From DATGWF01 sp035299585 (GTDB lineage: Bacteria > Actinomycetota > Actinomycetes > Actinomycetales > Microbacteriaceae), in NCBI GenBank assembly GCA_035299585.1, contig DATGWF010000038.1, positions 1-25,022 of the forward strand: a stretch of DNA of 25,022 bases, read 5' to 3'. Each line of letters begins with the position of its first letter. Position 1 is the stretch's first letter. Below are positions 23,021-25,022 of the stretch, in pieces. The translations under genes and the position numbers were made by a program. The notes beneath the pieces are model-generated. The model did not search any database. It worked only from the letters and a program-made list of their open reading frames with translations, and was not told the DNA's origin.

Positions 23021-23784
23021 GCTGCCATTCCCTGCGCCACACAGGTCCCCGCGGTTGTTCCCAGAATGCCGCCAAAGGCTGCGATGCACGCGACGCATCC
23101 CATCCCAAGTGTCGCAGTGCAGAGGAGGCTGCAGGCCACGCCTACTGCGGCGATGAGCCACTGCGATATCCCCTGGTTCAATAGGCATTCGTTGACCTTC
23201 CCCCAGCTAAAGGCGCGAGCGACCCCAGCATCCTCCGGGGTGTCGTTGTCGGAGACGACAATCTGATCAAGTACTTTCTGGCCGTTGACCCACATCTCTA
23301 CTGACCCCCGGGTCGGCGATTGTTGCCGATAAACCACATCACCTACGGCCGCAAGCTTCAGCGCGGAATCGAAGACGAACGTTGTCCCCGAGACTCCGAC
23401 TACCGAACTATCCGGGGTAAAGGGGACATGGAGTGTGAAACTCCCGTCTCGCAACTCGAGCGAAGTCGCGTGGCCTAGATCGAGTGTGAATCCGGCAACC
23501 GATTTGGACGTTGAAGTCAACCCCGCGCGGTTTATGAGAGCGGATCTGGTTTGGTCTGAGGCCACATTCGCACCCTCGTTGAACGACGCGAGTTTGGCTT
23601 TAAAGCTTGCGGTCGACGCCATGTTGCGCTCAATGCCATCATGCTCAACTTGCCCTCGAGCGGCGTAAGGTTCGCGGCTTGCTCGAGCGAGGTCCGCCGG
23701 GCCAGCGATACCTACAGATGTGGCGAGCAAGACTGTCGCTACGGCAGACGTGAAAAGGCTGAGGCCGGTTCTGCTGATCTTCAT
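23017..23784 (-). CDS. Secreted precursor with six-cysteine C-terminal domain (halocin C8-like, possible bacteriocin)
   Basis: A 255-residue exported precursor. A signal peptide covers about residues 1-30 (MKISRTGLSLFTSAV, VLLATSVGIA). A cysteine-free Ser/Thr/Asp-rich pro-region follows to about residue 195, with beta-like stretches (VAGFTLDLGHATSLELRDGS). The last 58 residues are strongly hydrophobic and hold all six cysteines, at 200, 218, 222, 230, 233 and 248, enough for three disulfides, in a Gly/Ala/Leu-rich setting. This arrangement is that of the halocin C8-like bacteriocins, whose mature toxin is the C-terminal part of a larger precursor. In-frame TAG four codons upstream of ATG 23784 fixes the start. 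It overlaps a small membrane protein gene. Antimicrobial activity is inferred, not proven. Confidence 0.75.
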   Translation of the reverse strand: MKISRTGLSLFTSAVATVLLATSVGIAGPADLARASREPYAARGQVEHDGIERNMASTASFKAKLASFNEGANVASDQTRSALINRAGLTSTSKSVAGFTLDLGHATSLELRDGSFTLHVPFTPDSSVVGVSGTTFVFDSALKLAAVGDVVYRQQSPTRGSVEMWVNGQKVLDQIVVSDNDTPEDAGVARAFSWGKVNECLLNQGISQWLIAAVGVACSLLCTATLGMGCVACIAAFGGILGTTAGTCVAQGMAA

Positions 23785-23998
23785 GGAAGTTTTCTAGGTT
23801 GACATGGCCTTGACCCGAAAGGGGGTTGAAGAACGCCGAGGGCTCTGATACGAATGGGCACGATTTCTCAGAATTGCTGGGTTACATCGCGCGGCTGCGG
23901 CAGGCATGTCAACCCCTCCCCGTTCGGGACGGCGGAGCGTCGGTGTGGCTGCGGATACTGGAGGCACGACGCACGGCCACGCGGTGCGCCGGGCATGA

Positions 23999-24078
23999 GA
24001 AAAGGGCCCGCGGCTACGGGCCCTGACTCTGCCTCCGAGGCGGAGGACGTTCGGAAACACGATTCCGAAATCCACTTC
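23999..24078 (-). ncRNA. Predicted structured small RNA, copy C
   Basis: About 80 nt, minus strand, ends predicted. Hairpin 1 keeps the CGGAA/TTCCG core but its base pairs GGA with TCC instead of AAC with GTT; hairpin 2 is CCTCCG-CCT-CGGAGG instead of TCTCCA/TGGAGA; the terminator is GGGCCCG, six-base loop, CGGGCCC, then TTTTCT (24000-24023). The paired differences from copies A and B are the main evidence for RNA function. It lies divergent to the 32-codon ORF at 24166. Confidence 0.75.
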
Positions 24079-24084
24079 CCAGGA

Positions 24085-24114
24085 ATCGTACGTCGGCATC
24101 CCGCGCATCCGCAA
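24085..24114 (-). promoter_or_regulatory. Promoter of sRNA copy C
   Basis: Minus strand TTGCGG (plus 24109-24114), 18-base spacer, TACGAT (plus 24085-24090); hexamers identical to copy A. Confidence 0.65.
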
Positions 24115-24165
24115 CGGGTGTCCCGAGCGTGGCTTCGCTCAGCACGTGGTGCCGAAAGGAGACGC

Positions 24166-24264
24166 ATGAGCGATCTCTGGGCCAAGGCGCTGCGGGATGT
24201 CGCGGCGGGCATCACCATCGTGGTGGTCGCCCACATCCTGCTCGCCTGGCTACACCTCCTGTAG
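24166..24264 (+). CDS. 32-residue hydrophobic membrane peptide, homologue of the peptide at 4713
   Basis: ATG 24166 follows GAAAGGAG by about five bases. The peptide begins MSDLWAKALRDVAAG, continues with a hydrophobic helix ITIVVVAH and ends ILLAWLHLL before the stop. Aligned with the 31-residue peptide of copy A it keeps K-A-x-R-D near residues 7-11, the hydrophobic core and the last nine residues, whereas the DNA between differs at many third positions; this is the pattern of a translated gene. A G+C-rich hairpin follows six bases after the stop. As for copy A, a toxin role in a type I system is a hypothesis; a non-toxic small membrane protein remains possible. Confidence 0.7.
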   Translation: MSDLWAKALRDVAAGITIVVVAHILLAWLHLL

Positions 24265-24270
24265 CGGAGG

Positions 24271-24300
24271 CGGCGGTTCGGGCACACGCCCGGGCCGCCG
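24271..24300. terminator. Hairpin between copy C ORF and amine oxidase gene
   Basis: CGGCGG-TT-CGGG, loop CACACG, CCCG-GG-CCGCCG forms a 12-pair stem (two G-T pairs). It lies between two convergent genes and abuts the amine oxidase stop at 24301-24303, so it may end transcription from both sides. The sequence is unrelated to the 39-bp terminator of copy A. The U tract is weak. Confidence 0.6.
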
Positions 24301-25022
24301 TTACCTCGAGTCGGCGCCGAGCCCGGCCCACAGCTCACTGATGTCGATCGACTCACCGAGTGCCTGCTCGGCGGCGCGATGGCCGGACATCATCGCGGCC
24401 GTCACCGTCGCCGGATCATCGCCCCAGGTCGCTTCCCCGGCAATCTGCAGAACGCCACCCACCGGGGTCGCGAGTCGATCATGTTCGGCGACGTCCGCGC
24501 CCACCGTCAGATACGAGTAGGCGCCCAGCGACCACGGGTCGTCTTTCCACGCCGTCCGATGCACCGCGATGGGCGCCGGCACCGCCGGGCCGTACAGCTC
24601 CCGCAACGCGGCCAGCACCAGATCGGCCACAGCGGCATCGGGCAAACCGCGGGTGCCGATCGCTGCCGGGCCGGCCGCAAAGGTCAGCAGGGTCGGCACG
24701 CCGTGCAACGGGGTGAGGTCGTACCAGGAATGCCACCAGTCGCCCGCCGCACCTTGGCGGCGAATCGCGTACACGTCGGCATCCCAGAACCGCTCCTCAA
24801 AACGCAAGACGACCTTCTCAAAGTCGTTCATGCGGAAGCTCCACAGCGCCGAATCGACGGGCTCCGGAAGGGGCGGCTCGAACTCCACGGCACCCGACTG
24901 CAACACCCCCACCGGCACGGTCACGATCACGTGGCGGGCCCGATGCACGCCCTGGGAGCTGTGCACGGTCACGCCGTCCGCGTCCCAGTCGATCCGCGAC
25001 ACCGAGTGCTCGAGACGCACGT
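24301..25022 (-). CDS. Flavin monoamine oxidase family protein, 5' partial
   Basis: The C-terminal ~240 residues of an FAD-dependent amine oxidase; the frame runs off the right edge, so the N-terminal FAD-binding GxGxxG part is missing from the window. Visible are the substrate-domain strands (VIVTVPVGVLQSGAVEFEPP), the WWHSWYDLTPLHGVPTLLTF stretch, WKDDPWSLGAYSY, and the terminal FAD-contacting GEATWGDDPATVTAAMMSG motif, all standard for this family. Substrate unknown (amines or polyamines are usual). It converges on module C. Confidence 0.93.
   Translation of the reverse strand, partial: VRLEHSVSRIDWDADGVTVHSSQGVHRARHVIVTVPVGVLQSGAVEFEPPLPEPVDSALWSFRMNDFEKVVLRFEERFWDADVYAIRRQGAAGDWWHSWYDLTPLHGVPTLLTFAAGPAAIGTRGLPDAAVADLVLAALRELYGPAVPAPIAVHRTAWKDDPWSLGAYSYLTVGADVAEHDRLATPVGGVLQIAGEATWGDDPATVTAAMMSGHRAAEQALGESIDISELWAGLGADSR

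Larger units (their letters stand above)
23955..24300. repeat. Dispersed module, copy C (sRNA plus small ORF)
   Basis: Third copy of the module seen at 4491 and 7345: conserved GGCCACGCGG segment, minus-strand sRNA with promoter, CCGAGCGTGGCTTC block, Shine-Dalgarno, 32-codon ORF and a hairpin terminator. The remaining gap 23785-23954 holds the precursor gene's 5' region; no further gene is visible there. Confidence 0.8.

Noticed and set aside
23485..23784. Twin-arginine or lipoprotein signal in the cysteine-rich precursor
   Set aside because: The N-terminus has K-x-S-R without a twin arginine and no lipobox cysteine; a plain Sec signal fits better.

Overview
The window looks like chromosomal DNA of a high-GC Gram-positive actinobacterium, probably a Microbacteriaceae relative. 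The coding DNA is GC-rich with strong third-position GC bias, GTG and TTG starts occur, there are two LATTG-type sortase-anchored proteins, and one gene has a leaderless-type start. The species is inferred, not proven. I saw no tRNA, rRNA, CRISPR array or transposase gene.

Left part (1-8.3 kb): a 5'-truncated threonylcarbamoyl-AMP synthase gene converges, with a 4-base overlap, on a zinc alcohol dehydrogenase. A divergent pair of secreted LATTG-anchored surface proteins follows, then a leaderless-type methyltransferase, a bacterial PH-domain protein, an NAD(P)-binding epimerase-like protein and a DUF4236 membrane protein.

Middle part (8.4-22.1 kb): a defence island that appears less GC-rich than its flanks. 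A minus-strand operon reads hsdM, rhuM-fic, hsdS, hsdR and a NucS-like nuclease. It is a type I restriction-modification locus with a RhuM-Fic protein translationally coupled into it. hsdS carries four perfect-length 12-bp repeats (ELEA) in the linker where repeat number sets recognition-site spacing in EcoR124-type enzymes. On the plus strand follow an unknown 200-residue protein, a 1333-residue DUF4011-helicase-PD-(D/E)xK nuclease resembling the single-gene Hhe defence system, and another unknown protein of 185 residues.

Right part (22.2-25.0 kb): a DUF1349 protein; a two-gene unit with a secreted precursor whose six cysteines all lie in the last 56 residues (bacteriocin-like) and an overlapping 68-residue membrane protein; and a partial flavin amine oxidase.

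The most unusual feature is a dispersed module found three times (about 4.5, 7.4 and 24.0 kb). Each copy has a minus-strand promoter (TTGCxG, 18-base spacer, TACxxT) driving a predicted RNA of about 80 nt with two hairpins, an intrinsic terminator and paired compensatory changes between copies. Copies A and C are followed on the opposite strand by a 31-32 codon ORF with a strong Shine-Dalgarno, encoding a hydrophobic peptide ending ILLAWLHLL. Copy B has lost this ORF. The arrangement resembles a type I toxin-antitoxin locus or an sRNA/small-membrane-protein pair, and I do not recognise it as a described family.
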